This document shows, piece by piece, positions 7,529-16,172 of a stretch of 64,000 bases of DNA. Location: NCBI RefSeq assembly GCF_945957525.1, contig NZ_CAMFLA010000004.1, forward strand, positions 62,001 through 126,000, written 5' to 3'. The stretch is from an uncultured Aquitalea sp. (GTDB taxonomy: Bacteria > Pseudomonadota > Gammaproteobacteria > Burkholderiales > Chromobacteriaceae). Under the pieces are notes generated by a model. It was not told the origin of the DNA. It searched no databases and worked only from the letters and a program-made list of their open reading frames with translations. Position 1 is the first letter of the stretch. Each line of letters opens with the position of its first letter. Position numbers and translations under genes: made by a program.

Positions 7529-9271
7529 TTGGACAAGCCGCAAGCCCACCCCATTGCCCTCTGGCTGCGCGCCGCGCTTTCCGGCCGCGACAGCCTGACC
7601 CTGCGCACCCTGCTGGCCGTGCCCATCGGCCTCTTGGCCGCGCTGGCCACCACGGTGTTCCGCCTCGCCATCGAGCAGACGGAACACGTGCTGTTTGGCC
7701 GCGACGGCGACATTACCGAACTGGCCGCCGCCCTGCCCTGGTATCTGTGCCTGCTGATTCCGGCCGCCGGCGGTTTGGTGGCGGCACTGTTCCTGCGCTG
7801 GGCGCGCCAGCGGGAGCAAACGGACGGGCAACAGGATTACATGGAAGCAGTGTCCGAAGGCTCGGGCCGTATCGCGCCCGGCTCCACCTTGCTGCGCAGC
7901 CTGTCCTCGCTGGCGTCGATCGCCTCCGGCGGCTCCATCGGTCGGGAAGGCGCGATGGTGCAATTGGCGGCGCTGACCGGATCGCTCAGCGGCAGCCGCT
8001 GGGCCGAACCGGCTCTGTTGCGGCAAATGACGGCCTGCGGCGCGGCGGCCGGCTTGGCGTCGGTGTATCACGCGCCGCTGTCCGGCGCGATTTTCGTGGC
8101 GGAGATCGTGTTGGGCGCCATCAGTGTGGACAAGCTGGTGCCGCTGTTTGCCGCCGCAGTCAGTGCGTCTTTGCTGGTGGGCGCGCTGGGCAGCGACGAC
8201 GCGCCCTTCGCGCTGGTCAGCCAGGCGGCGTCCATCAATGCCGCCGACTGGTTGCTGCTGGCGCCGATGGCCTTGCTCAACGGCCTGGCCGCTCCGCTCT
8301 TCCTGCGCCTGCTGCAAGCCGGCAAAGCGGCGTTCCGCGCCACCGGCCTAGCCCCCACCTGGCAGATGACGCTGGGCGGGCTGTTGATGGGCCTGATCGC
8401 CGTTTTCGTACCGCAAGTGTGCGGCAATGGCTATGCGCCGATCATTGATATCCTGGGCGGCAGCTCCGCCGCGCTGCCGTTGGCGCTGATTTTGCTGGCC
8501 AAGGTGGCGGCCACCGCCTGTATGGTGGGCTCCGGCGCGGTGGGCGGCATCTTCACACCCTCGCTGTTTGTCGGCGCGGCGCTGGGCACACTCTGTGCCG
8601 GCATGGCCGCGCAATGGCATTGGCTGGCGCACCCGGACACCGCCCAACTGGCCATGATAGGCATGGCCGCATTCATGGCGGCGGTGAGCCACGCGCCGCT
8701 GATGGCCACGTTGATGGTGTTCGAGATGTCCATGAACGCCAGCCTGCTGCTACCCTTGATGGCCGCCTGCGTGATGGCCTACACCGTATCGCGCGCGCTG
8801 CAGCCCGCCTCGCTGTATGAAGTGCTGAATCGCCGCCACAGCCGCCAGACGGCCGTCCAGGCGGTGGTGCGCCATACCATGGCGTCACTGCTGGAGCCGG
8901 CCGGCGACAACCTCTTGCCCCAGCATACGCTGGCGCAGGCCTGCGCCATTTTCGAACGCAGCCGCACGCGTTATCTCTATGTGGTGGACGAAGCCGGCCT
9001 GCTGCTGGGCGCGGTATCCATGCACCGGCTGGCGGCCTACCTGCAGTCCAATCCCGGTGATGCCGGACAAGCCGTCTCGCTGATGCTGGAGCCGGATTTT
9101 CCCCGTTTGCCGAAAGACGCCGCGCTGGACGATGCCTGGCAGCTGTTTGCCGGCATGCCGCTGGAACGCTTGCCCATTGTGGCCAGCATCGAGCACCCGC
9201 AACTACTGGGCGTGGTGACCAAACGCGCCATCCTGGAACAGGCCCGCGCCTTCCGCACGCTGGCAAGCTGA
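7529..9271 (+). CDS. CLC-family chloride channel/transporter with C-terminal CBS domains
   Basis: A membrane protein of about 580 residues. CLC selectivity motifs are present: 'GGSIGREGAMVQ' (GREGP type) and 'GSGAVGGIFTPSLFVGA' (GxFxP), with about ten hydrophobic segments from residue 30 to 430. Two CBS motifs follow ('RYLYVVDEAGLLLGAVSMHRL' type segment, then 'LPIVASIEHPQLLGVVTKRAIL'), a regulatory module absent from E. coli ClcA. It may carry Cl-/H+ exchange or channel transport; the proton-glutamate was not assigned. Start is uncertain: TTG at 7529 is placed by the end of homology, with no strong Shine-Dalgarno; the frame is open to ATG 7394. Confidence 0.85.
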   Translation: MDKPQAHPIALWLRAALSGRDSLTLRTLLAVPIGLLAALATTVFRLAIEQTEHVLFGRDGDITELAAALPWYLCLLIPAAGGLVAALFLRWARQREQTDGQQDYMEAVSEGSGRIAPGSTLLRSLSSLASIASGGSIGREGAMVQLAALTGSLSGSRWAEPALLRQMTACGAAAGLASVYHAPLSGAIFVAEIVLGAISVDKLVPLFAAAVSASLLVGALGSDDAPFALVSQAASINAADWLLLAPMALLNGLAAPLFLRLLQAGKAAFRATGLAPTWQMTLGGLLMGLIAVFVPQVCGNGYAPIIDILGGSSAALPLALILLAKVAATACMVGSGAVGGIFTPSLFVGAALGTLCAGMAAQWHWLAHPDTAQLAMIGMAAFMAAVSHAPLMATLMVFEMSMNASLLLPLMAACVMAYTVSRALQPASLYEVLNRRHSRQTAVQAVVRHTMASLLEPAGDNLLPQHTLAQACAIFERSRTRYLYVVDEAGLLLGAVSMHRLAAYLQSNPGDAGQAVSLMLEPDFPRLPKDAALDDAWQLFAGMPLERLPIVASIEHPQLLGVVTKRAILEQARAFRTLAS

Positions 9272-9304
9272 GCGGTCTCCAGCCACCCTGTCCCGTTCAG
9301 GCAT

Positions 9305-9333
9305 AAAAAAACCCCTGGTTTCAAGCCAAGGGT
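9305..9333 (-). terminator. Minus-strand rho-independent terminator in the CLC/cytochrome gap
   Basis: On the minus strand ACCCTTGG, loop CTTGAAA, CCAGGGGT and seven T form an 8-bp stem with one mismatch and a T-run. No minus-strand protein gene lies immediately upstream, so it may end a non-coding transcript. Confidence 0.6.
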
Positions 9334-9618
9334 CAAAGGTTCATTACGTTCACACAAAGAAGCAGAAGGAGCACACAGTGCTCACGCAGTCTGTCACAAG
9401 CAGTTTACAGGCTGATGACGTCTCATGAGCGCAGCCTTGCCGTCGTCGACCAATCCTCTTGCCGATGATCTGTTCCATCGCCACATCCTGATTTTCCCGA
9501 AGCAAGCATCTCCACAGCAGTCTATGTTGAACTGGCCGGCCAGGCGGCGACCGCCCTCTGGCCAATGCAGGTGCAAATATTAGAGACAATTTATTTACAA
9601 CACTTCACCCATTTCTTT
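9334..9618. other. Intergenic stretch, possible minus-strand small RNA
   Basis: This gap between the CLC gene and the cytochrome-porin gene holds no convincing protein gene. Minus-strand frames here (for example 9350-9589) have no family resemblance. A minus-strand TAATAT at 9577-9582 could act as a -10 element and the terminator at 9305-9333 would end a transcript of about 260 bases. This is inference from two weak signals. Confidence 0.25.
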
Positions 9619-9632
9619 TTGATCAAGATCAA
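9619..9632. promoter_or_regulatory. FNR/DNR box before the cytochrome-porin gene
   Basis: TTGATCAAGATCAA fits TTGAT-N4-ATCAA perfectly. It lies 92 bases upstream of the ATG at 9724, so activation under oxygen limitation or NO by an Fnr/Dnr protein is likely. Confidence 0.8.
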
Positions 9633-9723
9633 GCCCGGTCTTGCTCTCATCAACATCCTTTTTTGGCCGGCATACAGTTTCAACAGATAGTCCTCAGTAG
9701 AACAATCAGAAATGGAGATCGTC

Positions 9724-11047
9724 ATGAAGTCCATTCGTACTCGACTGTTGGCGCTGTTGGCCGGCCTGCTGCCGCTGCTGGCGCTGCAACCGGCGCAAGC
9801 GCTGCCCAGCTACGCCCTCAGACCGGCGAAGCCTGCGTCGCCTGTCACGTCAGTTTTCCCGAACTCACTCCTTATGGCCGGCTGTTCAAACTGTCCGGCT
9901 ATACCCTGGGCACCACCCAGCTGTTTCCCGTCGCCGCCATGGCAGTGGCCTCGGTAAGCCATGTCGCTAACACCCAGGGCAACGACATCAGCTATCCGCG
10001 CAACAACCAGCTTGAATTCGAGGGCGGCAACCTCTTTCTCGCCGGCAAGCTGGGCGACCATGTGGGCATGTTCTCCCAGTGGACCTACAACAACCTCAAC
10101 AGCAACACGCAGGCTGACGGCAGCACATCCTTCAGCGGCAAAACCACCGCCGACAACAACGACTGGCGCCTGACCAATCACATCGCCAAGGAGGACCTCG
10201 ACCTCATCTATGGCTTGACACTCAACAATAATCCCACCGTGCAAGACGCCTGGAACTCTACCCCGGCGTTCAGCTATCCCTACCAGTCCTCCCGTCTAGC
10301 CGGCGTCTGGGGCATCTCGCCGCAAGCCACGCTGATTGAAGGTGGCCTGGCACAGCAGGTGGCCGGGCTGAGCGCCTACGCCTTCCTCAACAAAAACTGG
10401 TATGCGGAAGTGGGCGCCTACCGCGCGGCAGATGGCGTCTTTTCCTTCCTCAGCCATGGCGTGGATTTGGGTAACCGCCTGTCCGGCAGCAACCCTTACT
10501 GGCGCTTCGCCTATAGCCGCGACTGGGGCGTGAACTCGCTTTCCGCCGGCCTGTTCGGCATGAACGCCAAAGTGCACACCGACGGCACCGACCCGGGCTC
10601 GCCGCTGGACAGCTATCACGATCGCGGTGTGGATCTGCAATACCAGTACCTGTCTGATCCGCATGTCTTCACCACCCAGCTGTCCTATATCCACGAAAGC
10701 GCCGACTGGGCGCCTCGCACATCGGCAACGATCGCGCTTCGGCCAACAGCAAGCTCAACAGCTTCCGCGCCAAGGCCAGTTACTGGTATCAACACACTTA
10801 CGGCCTGACTGTCGGCTACTTCAATGAAACCGGCAGTACCGACTGGGTGGCGTGGAGCAATACCGGCCGACCCGACACCACGGGCTATCTGCTGGAATTC
10901 AACTACATGATCCAGCCCAACTGGCGTGTTGGCCTGCAATACACCAGCTACACCAAATACCAAGGCGCCAGCACCAATTACGACGGCAACGGCCGCAACG
11001 CGCGCGACAACAACACCACCTATCTGTACACCTGGATAGCCTTCTGA
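9724..11047 (+). pseudogene. Outer-membrane cytochrome c-porin fusion (Cyc2-like), two frameshifts
   Basis: The ATG at 9724 follows GGAG and a signal peptide (MKSIRTRLLALLAGLLPLLA, ending AQA). A single heme c motif 'CVACH' comes right after the cleavage site, with 'PELTPYGRLFKLSGYTLG' behind it. The remaining ~380 residues alternate as beta strands rich in Tyr/Trp/Asn and end in Phe ('YLYTWIAF'), as outer-membrane barrels do. The frame breaks near 9817 and again near 10708; each is repaired by one added base (CCC to CCCC, GGG to GGGG). This layout equals that of Cyc2-type cytochrome-porins, which take electrons from Fe(II). Family assignment is by architecture only; electron donor unknown. 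Confidence 0.65.
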
Positions 11048-11058
11048 GGGGATACGCC

Positions 11059-11664
11059 ATGACACTCGCCCGCCTCGCTCTGATCGTCCTGCTCGCCGCC
11101 CTGTCCTCCCCCGGTTTTGCGGCCGGAACGCCGGAAGACACCGCGCGCCAATGGTGCGCCAACTGCCACAACGCGGACGGCAACAGCGTATCGCCGCTGT
11201 TTCCCCGTCTGGCCGGCCAGCAAGCCGGCTACCTGACACAGCAGCTGCAAGCCCTGAAAAACCGCAGCCGCAGCGACCAGTCCGCGCACGACTACATGTG
11301 GGGCATTGCCGCCACACTGGACGACGCCGCCATCGCCGGCATCGCAGATTACTTCTCCCGTCAGAAACCCTTGCCCAACCCGGCACCGGTAGACAGCCAA
11401 CTGGCGGCGCGCGGCAACGTTTTGTTTCATGAAGGCAACGAAGCCAAAGGCACGCCGGCGTGCCTGGCCTGCCATGGCCCCAGCGGCGAGGGCAGCGAAA
11501 ACGGCCCGCGTCTGGCTGGTCAGCATGCCCCCTATCTGGCAAAGCAGCTGCATGTGTTTGAAACCACCCAGCGCCCATCCGCCGTGGCCATGCAGGCCAT
11601 TGTGAAAACACTGGACGAGAAAGACATCCAGTCCTTGGCTGCCTACATCCAGTCCTTGCACTGA
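11059..11664 (+). CDS. Periplasmic diheme cytochrome c (c4-like)
   Basis: A 201-residue protein with a signal peptide (MTLARLALIVLLAALSSPGF, cleavage near AA) and two class I cytochrome domains with 'CANCH' at about residue 33 and 'CLACH' at about 136. The repeated 'PRLAGQQAGYLTQQLQALK' and 'PRLAGQHAPYLAKQLHVFE' segments are hallmarks of cytochrome c4 halves. It begins 11 bases after the cytochrome-porin gene with GAGGGG upstream, so both share the FNR-boxed promoter. It probably passes electrons from the outer-membrane cytochrome to periplasmic reductases such as NirS. Confidence 0.9.
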   Translation: MTLARLALIVLLAALSSPGFAAGTPEDTARQWCANCHNADGNSVSPLFPRLAGQQAGYLTQQLQALKNRSRSDQSAHDYMWGIAATLDDAAIAGIADYFSRQKPLPNPAPVDSQLAARGNVLFHEGNEAKGTPACLACHGPSGEGSENGPRLAGQHAPYLAKQLHVFETTQRPSAVAMQAIVKTLDEKDIQSLAAYIQSLH

Positions 11665-11677
11665 CCATCGCGCCATG

Positions 11678-11717
11678 ACGCAACAAGGGCAGGCCCACGC
11701 GCCTGCCCTTGTTGCGT
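11678..11717. terminator. Strong hairpin after the diheme cytochrome gene
   Basis: A perfect 17-bp inverted repeat beginning ACGCAACAAGGGCAGGC with a 6-base loop. No T-run follows, so it may stabilise or end the mRNA between the converging genes. Confidence 0.6.
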
Positions 11718-11796
11718 ACTGCCTAGCGCCGCCAAAGCGCTAATGCCTCAGCCCCTTTTGCGCGGCTCCTGAAGCATCATCAACAACCTCCGGTAC

Positions 11797-12464
11797 TTAT
11801 TTCTTGCCTTTACCGCCGTTGCCGCCCTTGCCCGAGACGGCAGACTTGGCGGCGTTTGCCGATTTGGCCGCGGCCTTCGCCTGCGTCTGGATGGTGGACT
11901 TGAGCGACTCTGCCGTAGCCAGGTCGGTCTGTGCTGTAGCCAGATCGCCGGCCTTGACGGCGGCGGCCATGCCTTCAAGCGCGGTATTGCGTGCTTTTAC
12001 GCTGACATCGCCGTTTCCAACGCGGCGCGGTCAGCCGCCACTTGGCTGCTGGCTGCTGGGCCGGTTTCCGGCTGCACGCCGGCATCCCCGCTCAAATCGC
12101 GCGCATCATGCGCCAGCTCCGCCTTGTCCAAGGCGCGATCAATACGGACCAGCGTCAAATCGCGGTGCGCCGCCGCAACCTTGGCTTCAGCCTGCCGGAT
12201 AGCGCTGCCCAGCGCCTCTACCTTGGCCAGCTGCGTTTGCGCAGTGGCGAGGTCACCGGCTTGCAGCGCCTGCTCCGCCACGCGGCGATCCACGCGCAAA
12301 GCGGACGCAGCGGCCAGATCCATCTGCAACGCCGCCCGATCGGCATGAATATCCGTACTGTCGCGGGCGATGTCCGTGGCGTCGCGAGCAATATCGCGCG
12401 CAACTTGCGTGATGTCGCCGGCCAACACGGCACCGCTGCCAAGACCGGGCGCATGCGCCCCCAT
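11797..12464 (-). pseudogene. Asp/Arg/Ala-rich repeat protein downstream of dnr, frameshifted
   Basis: The coding frame reads through a 7-residue D/R-rich repeat ('ARDIARDATDIARDSTDIHA'), then two related segments, 'AGDLATAQTQLAKVEAL' and 'AGDLATAQTDLATAESL', separated by about 85 residues, and ends with a Gly/Lys tail ('GKGGNGGKGKK') at 11797. Near 12010 the frame shifts; one extra A (GAAA to GAAAA) rejoins the parts. The start is unclear: ATG 12464 is only a guess, and no signal peptide is seen in frame. D/R-rich proteins of this kind in related bacteria are uncharacterised. It lies downstream of dnr on the same strand. Confidence 0.5.
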
Positions 12465-12532
12465 GTTGCGTTGGACCACCCGGCGGACCCAACGCCGGCA
12501 GCGCACGCGCCGCCGACATCGAGCCACCGGCT

Positions 12533-13222
12533 TTACTCGCGATTGCCGAAGGCCTTGAGCTTGTCCACGTTCACCAGAGTGATGTCGCGGCCTTCCACCA
12601 TGATGAGGTCCGCTTCGATCAGCTGATGCAGCATGCGGGAGAAGGTTTCCGGCGTGAGATTCAGCCGGGATGCGATCAGATTCTTGTTGACCGGCAATGA
12701 CACCTGCGGCATGAGGTCGCAGCCCTCTTCCGGCAGATGCTGCAGCAGATAGCCGATAACGCGTTGCAAAGAGCTCTCTATCGAGTAACGCTCCACATCC
12801 CGCACCAGGCCATGCAGGCGCAGCGACAGCCCGGCCAGCAGGCGGCGGGCGAACGCCGCGTCATTGTCTATCGCCTGCAGGATGCCTTCGGCTTCTACCT
12901 TGAGCAGCATGCCGTCTTCCAGAAACTGCGCCATCACCGGGCAAGGCCGGCCAAGGAACATCACCGCCTCGGCGAAGCTCTGCCCCGGCTGGATGATTTC
13001 CATCACTTTTTCATTGCCCTGCGCCGAGGATAGCGCCAGTTTCACCCGGCCAAACACCACCAGGAACATGCCATCGCAAGGGTCGCCCTTCTGGAAAATG
13101 ACCTGGCCCTTGAGGCCGCGCACTTCATGCGTATGCGGCACCAGCGCGCTGATCTGCTCGGGCGACAGCTGCTGGAACAAGGGCTGATGACGAAGGAAAG
13201 ATGGAATGTCCAGATTGCTCAT
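12533..13222 (-). CDS. dnr: Crp/Fnr-family regulator of Dnr type
   Basis: A 229-residue regulator with an N-terminal cyclic-nucleotide-fold sensor (about 10-130) and a C-terminal helix-turn-helix 'NKNLIASRLNLTPETFSRML' whose ETFSR recognition helix predicts TTGAT-N4-ATCAA binding. It lacks the N-terminal Cys cluster of Fnr, so it should not hold a 4Fe-4S centre; 'GQSFAEAVMFLGRPCPV' resembles P. aeruginosa Dnr, the heme-based NO sensor. Start ATG 13220-13222 is at the family's usual point. It sits at the downstream end of the nir cluster and probably activates the nir and nor promoters found here. Confidence 0.88.
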   Translation of the reverse strand: MSNLDIPSFLRHQPLFQQLSPEQISALVPHTHEVRGLKGQVIFQKGDPCDGMFLVVFGRVKLALSSAQGNEKVMEIIQPGQSFAEAVMFLGRPCPVMAQFLEDGMLLKVEAEGILQAIDNDAAFARRLLAGLSLRLHGLVRDVERYSIESSLQRVIGYLLQHLPEEGCDLMPQVSLPVNKNLIASRLNLTPETFSRMLHQLIEADLIMVEGRDITLVNVDKLKAFGNRE

Positions 13223-13304
13223 GACGGTATGCGCTCGATTGCCGGGGTGGCCTCCACTATAAGAGCCCACCCCGGCCTCAACCATGCGCCGTTGGCAGGA
13301 GGCG

Positions 13305-13324
13305 GCTAGTCCTATGGGACTAGT
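13305..13324 (-). terminator. Hairpin after nirN
   Basis: CTAGTCC and GGACTAG form a 7-bp stem with a 4-base loop between nirN and dnr. There is no T-run, so termination may be partial. Confidence 0.4.
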
Positions 13325-13341
13325 CCCCAGCCCCGGCGCGA

Positions 13342-14880
13342 TCAGTGACTGGTGCCCTCGGAGCGGGTCACCTTGTTGTACACATTGTATTTGCCGATGG
13401 GTTTCATCATCGGCAGGCTGGCCACCTCCCGGAAGGTGGCCGCGTCCACCACCAGCAGCTCGCCGGGGTTTTCCATCACCGACACCAGCGCGTAGCGGCC
13501 GTCGCGGGTGAACTCCACGTGCGCCGTGGTCTTGCCCGGCCGCAATACCAGCTCTTTCACCATGCTCATGCTGCGCTTGTCGATGATGGACAGCGTGTCC
13601 TTGCGCGCGCTCATCATGGAGTCGGCCCAGGCATAGGGGGTGTTTTCATGGCTGCGCAAGAAAAAACCCGGCCCCGGCAACGCGATATCCTTCACCACGC
13701 GCCAGCTTGCCATATCAACAAAGGTCAAACGGCCGCCCTTGAGATTGGGCGTAGCCATGTAGCGATGGCCGTCAGCGCTGAACACAATGCCCGAGCCCAG
13801 ATGCGGCATGCCGCCCAAGGCCAGATCCGCCACTTTGCCGCCGCTGACCAGGCTGATCACCTCGGCCTTGCCCTCGCGCGACGCGCCCAGCACGTGGCGG
13901 TATTCCGGATCAAAGAAAAAGTCGTCCAGCACCATGTCCAGCGGGATGACGCGCGGATTCAGATAGCCCGGCAGCGATGCGCCTTCGGCCAACCTGTAGT
14001 CGTGCATCAGCCCGGGATGCAAGGGTTCGGCGTCGGCGCGACAAGATATTTCCCACAACTCCGGCACATCTTTCAGCGCCACCACAAAGCTGTTGCGCGG
14101 TGCGGCGTCGTACACCGCGGACACGCGCGAGGGTTTGCCGTCGCGGCTTTTCACCGCCCAGGTTTTCTCTGGCCGCAATCCATCGGCGCGCAGCAACACC
14201 AGCGTCTGCGGCAGCGTGTTGCCGGCCAGCACCCAGCGGCCGTCGGCGGAGACGGCGATATTGCGGGTATTGAGGCCCACGCGAATGTCCGCCACGACCT
14301 GCAGGCTGTAGAGATCGTACTGGGTGACCCAGCCGTCGCGGCTGGCGAAATAGACGAAGCGGCCGTCGGGCGAGAACTTGGGCCCGCCGTGCAGGGCGTA
14401 ATGGCTAGCAAAGCGCGCCAGCGGAGTAAAGCGGTCGCCATCGAGAATGCTGACATGGTGGTCGCCCGCCTCCACCACCACAAAGAGGTTTTGCGGATTG
14501 GCCGCATACACCGGGCGCGCCGGCAAGGTCTCGGGAGACACCAGTTGCCGGCGGCTGGCCTGCATGTCGGCGTCGGTCCATTGCGGCGTCTTGCCGGGCG
14601 ATTGCGCCAGCCAGCCGGCCAGCTGGCGAATATCGTCCTCGTTGATGCGGTCGGCAAACGCCTGCATCTGCGTTGCCTCGCGACCGCGACGAATGGTGTC
14701 GACCACCTCGGCCGGTTTCAGCCGTTCAAGACTTTCCGGCAGCAATGCCGGCCCCATGCCGCCCAGTCTGTCCGCTCCGTGGCAGCTCTGACAATGCCGG
14801 GTATACAGCGCGGCCGGATCGGCCGCCCAGGCCGGCGCGCCGGCGCACAACATCCACAACAGCCATAAGGTGCGCTTCAT
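13342..14880 (-). CDS. nirN: NirN, c-type cytochrome with d1-type propeller
   Basis: A 512-residue periplasmic protein: signal peptide (to AWA, ~residue 21), a cytochrome c domain with 'CQSCHG' (~33-37), then an eight-bladed propeller like that of NirS from about residue 130. NirN is the dihydro-heme d1 dehydrogenase that introduces the acrylate double bond in the last step of heme d1 synthesis and helps load NirS. Its ATG overlaps the nirJ stop (ATGA). The C-terminal 'MMKPIGKYNVYNKV' parallels the NirS end '[14 protein letters not shown]', confirming shared descent. Confidence 0.92.
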   Translation of the reverse strand: MKRTLWLLWMLCAGAPAWAADPAALYTRHCQSCHGADRLGGMGPALLPESLERLKPAEVVDTIRRGREATQMQAFADRINEDDIRQLAGWLAQSPGKTPQWTDADMQASRRQLVSPETLPARPVYAANPQNLFVVVEAGDHHVSILDGDRFTPLARFASHYALHGGPKFSPDGRFVYFASRDGWVTQYDLYSLQVVADIRVGLNTRNIAVSADGRWVLAGNTLPQTLVLLRADGLRPEKTWAVKSRDGKPSRVSAVYDAAPRNSFVVALKDVPELWEISCRADAEPLHPGLMHDYRLAEGASLPGYLNPRVIPLDMVLDDFFFDPEYRHVLGASREGKAEVISLVSGGKVADLALGGMPHLGSGIVFSADGHRYMATPNLKGGRLTFVDMASWRVVKDIALPGPGFFLRSHENTPYAWADSMMSARKDTLSIIDKRSMSMVKELVLRPGKTTAHVEFTRDGRYALVSVMENPGELLVVDAATFREVASLPMMKPIGKYNVYNKVTRSEGTSH

Positions 14881-16082
14881 GCCGTCACCTCCCGCCGCCA
14901 GGGCGTCAAGGCCGGCAGCGCGTAGCTGCCCGGCGTCACGCCGATTTCTTCGTCGCTGAGATAACAGGCCGGATCGGCCGCCCAGAAATCGCCGGTCAGT
15001 TCCCAGGCGCGCACCCGAGTGTTGCCGTTGCAAATATCGCGATGCGCGCAGGCTCCGCAACGGCCCAACACTGGGCGCGGCGTTTGCCGCAGGCCGGCCA
15101 TCAGCGGGTGGGAGGCATCGCGCCAGATAGCGGAAAACGGACGCTCGCGCACATTGCCCAGCTTGATTTTCCACCACATGGTATCGGGATGGACGTTGCC
15201 AAGATTATCGATATTGGCCACGTTGACACCGCTGGCGTTGCCGCCCCAGCGCCTCAGCGCTTCGCGCAGTGCTTCCGCCCTTTGCGGATAATGCCGGCGC
15301 GCCCAGTGCAGCAGGTAAACACCGTCGGCATCGTTGTTGCCGGTGACAAACTCGCGCGGCCGGCTGGCGCGCAGTTGCGCCAGCGCCTGTTCGATCAGCA
15401 GATCCATCGCCCAGCGGGTGCGCGCATGGCGCACATCGTCGGCGCGGTGCTTGTTACCGCGCCCGGCGTAATTGAGGTGGGAGAAATAAAACTTGTCGAT
15501 GTCCTCATCGGCCATCAGCTGCAACAAGGCCGGCAAGTCCTGGGCGTTGTCTTCGGTCATGGTGTAGCGGATGCCCACTTTCATGCCGGCCTCACGCGCC
15601 AGCCGCACCCCGCGCAACGCCAGCTCAAAGCCGCCCGCCAGACGGCGGAAGGCGTCATGGGTTTCGCCGATACCGTCCAGACTCACGCCCACATAGTCAA
15701 AACCGGTGTCGGCCAGCGCCGCCACGTTGCGCTCGTCTATCAAAGTGCCATTGCTGGACAAGCCCACGTAAAAACCCATGGCCTTGGCACGGCGGCCGAT
15801 ATCGAGGATGTCCGGCCGCAGCAGAGGCTCCCCGCCCGACAGAATCAGCACCGGCACGCCGAAGGCCTTGAGGTCGTCCATCACCTCGTACGCTTCCGCC
15901 GTGCTCAGTTCACCCGGAAAGTCCCGGTTGGCCGACGTGGAATAGCAATGCTGGCAGGTGAGATTGCAGCGGCGGATGAGGTTCCAGATCACCACCGGGC
16001 CGGTTGGCGCGGCGGCTGACCGGGCAAGCGGCGCGCCGGTGGTTTGGTCCAGCAGGCGCAAGTATTGAGTTAGTCGCAACAT
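14877..16082 (-). CDS. nirJ: Heme d1 biosynthesis radical SAM protein NirJ
   Basis: A 401-residue radical SAM enzyme. The SAM 4Fe-4S motif 'CNLTCQHCYS' (C-x3-C-x2-C) lies at about residue 39, followed by 'LSGGEPLLRPD' (GGE motif) and a SPASM-like C-terminal Cys set ('GRCGACAHRDICNGNTR'). NirJ replaces two propionates with keto groups on the d1 precursor. I chose ATG 16080-16082 (MLRLTQYLRLLDQ), the conserved start; an Fnr/Dnr-like box 59 bases upstream supports a promoter here in addition to read-through from nirS. Confidence 0.94.
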   Translation of the reverse strand: MLRLTQYLRLLDQTTGAPLARSAAAPTGPVVIWNLIRRCNLTCQHCYSTSANRDFPGELSTAEAYEVMDDLKAFGVPVLILSGGEPLLRPDILDIGRRAKAMGFYVGLSSNGTLIDERNVAALADTGFDYVGVSLDGIGETHDAFRRLAGGFELALRGVRLAREAGMKVGIRYTMTEDNAQDLPALLQLMADEDIDKFYFSHLNYAGRGNKHRADDVRHARTRWAMDLLIEQALAQLRASRPREFVTGNNDADGVYLLHWARRHYPQRAEALREALRRWGGNASGVNVANIDNLGNVHPDTMWWKIKLGNVRERPFSAIWRDASHPLMAGLRQTPRPVLGRCGACAHRDICNGNTRVRAWELTGDFWAADPACYLSDEEIGVTPGSYALPALTPWRREVTA

Positions 16083-16140
16083 GGAAGGCTCCGCCGCAGA
16101 ATGATGGCATGAGTGTGCGGCGGTGGTTGGCGGGCGCTCC

Positions 16141-16154
16141 TTGATTCGGGTCAA
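16141..16154. promoter_or_regulatory. FNR/DNR-like box before nirJ
   Basis: TTGATTCGGGTCAA has one departure from TTGAT-N4-ATCAA. It lies 59 bases before nirJ, in the short gap after the upstream decarboxylase gene, and may give nirJ-nirN its own activated promoter. Confidence 0.65.
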
Positions 16155-16172
16155 CCGAATCCCGGCCGGCGC

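Noticed and set aside
13345-14868. Long plus-strand frame opposite nirN
   Set aside because: Antisense shadow of a clear NirN gene with its signal peptide and heme site.
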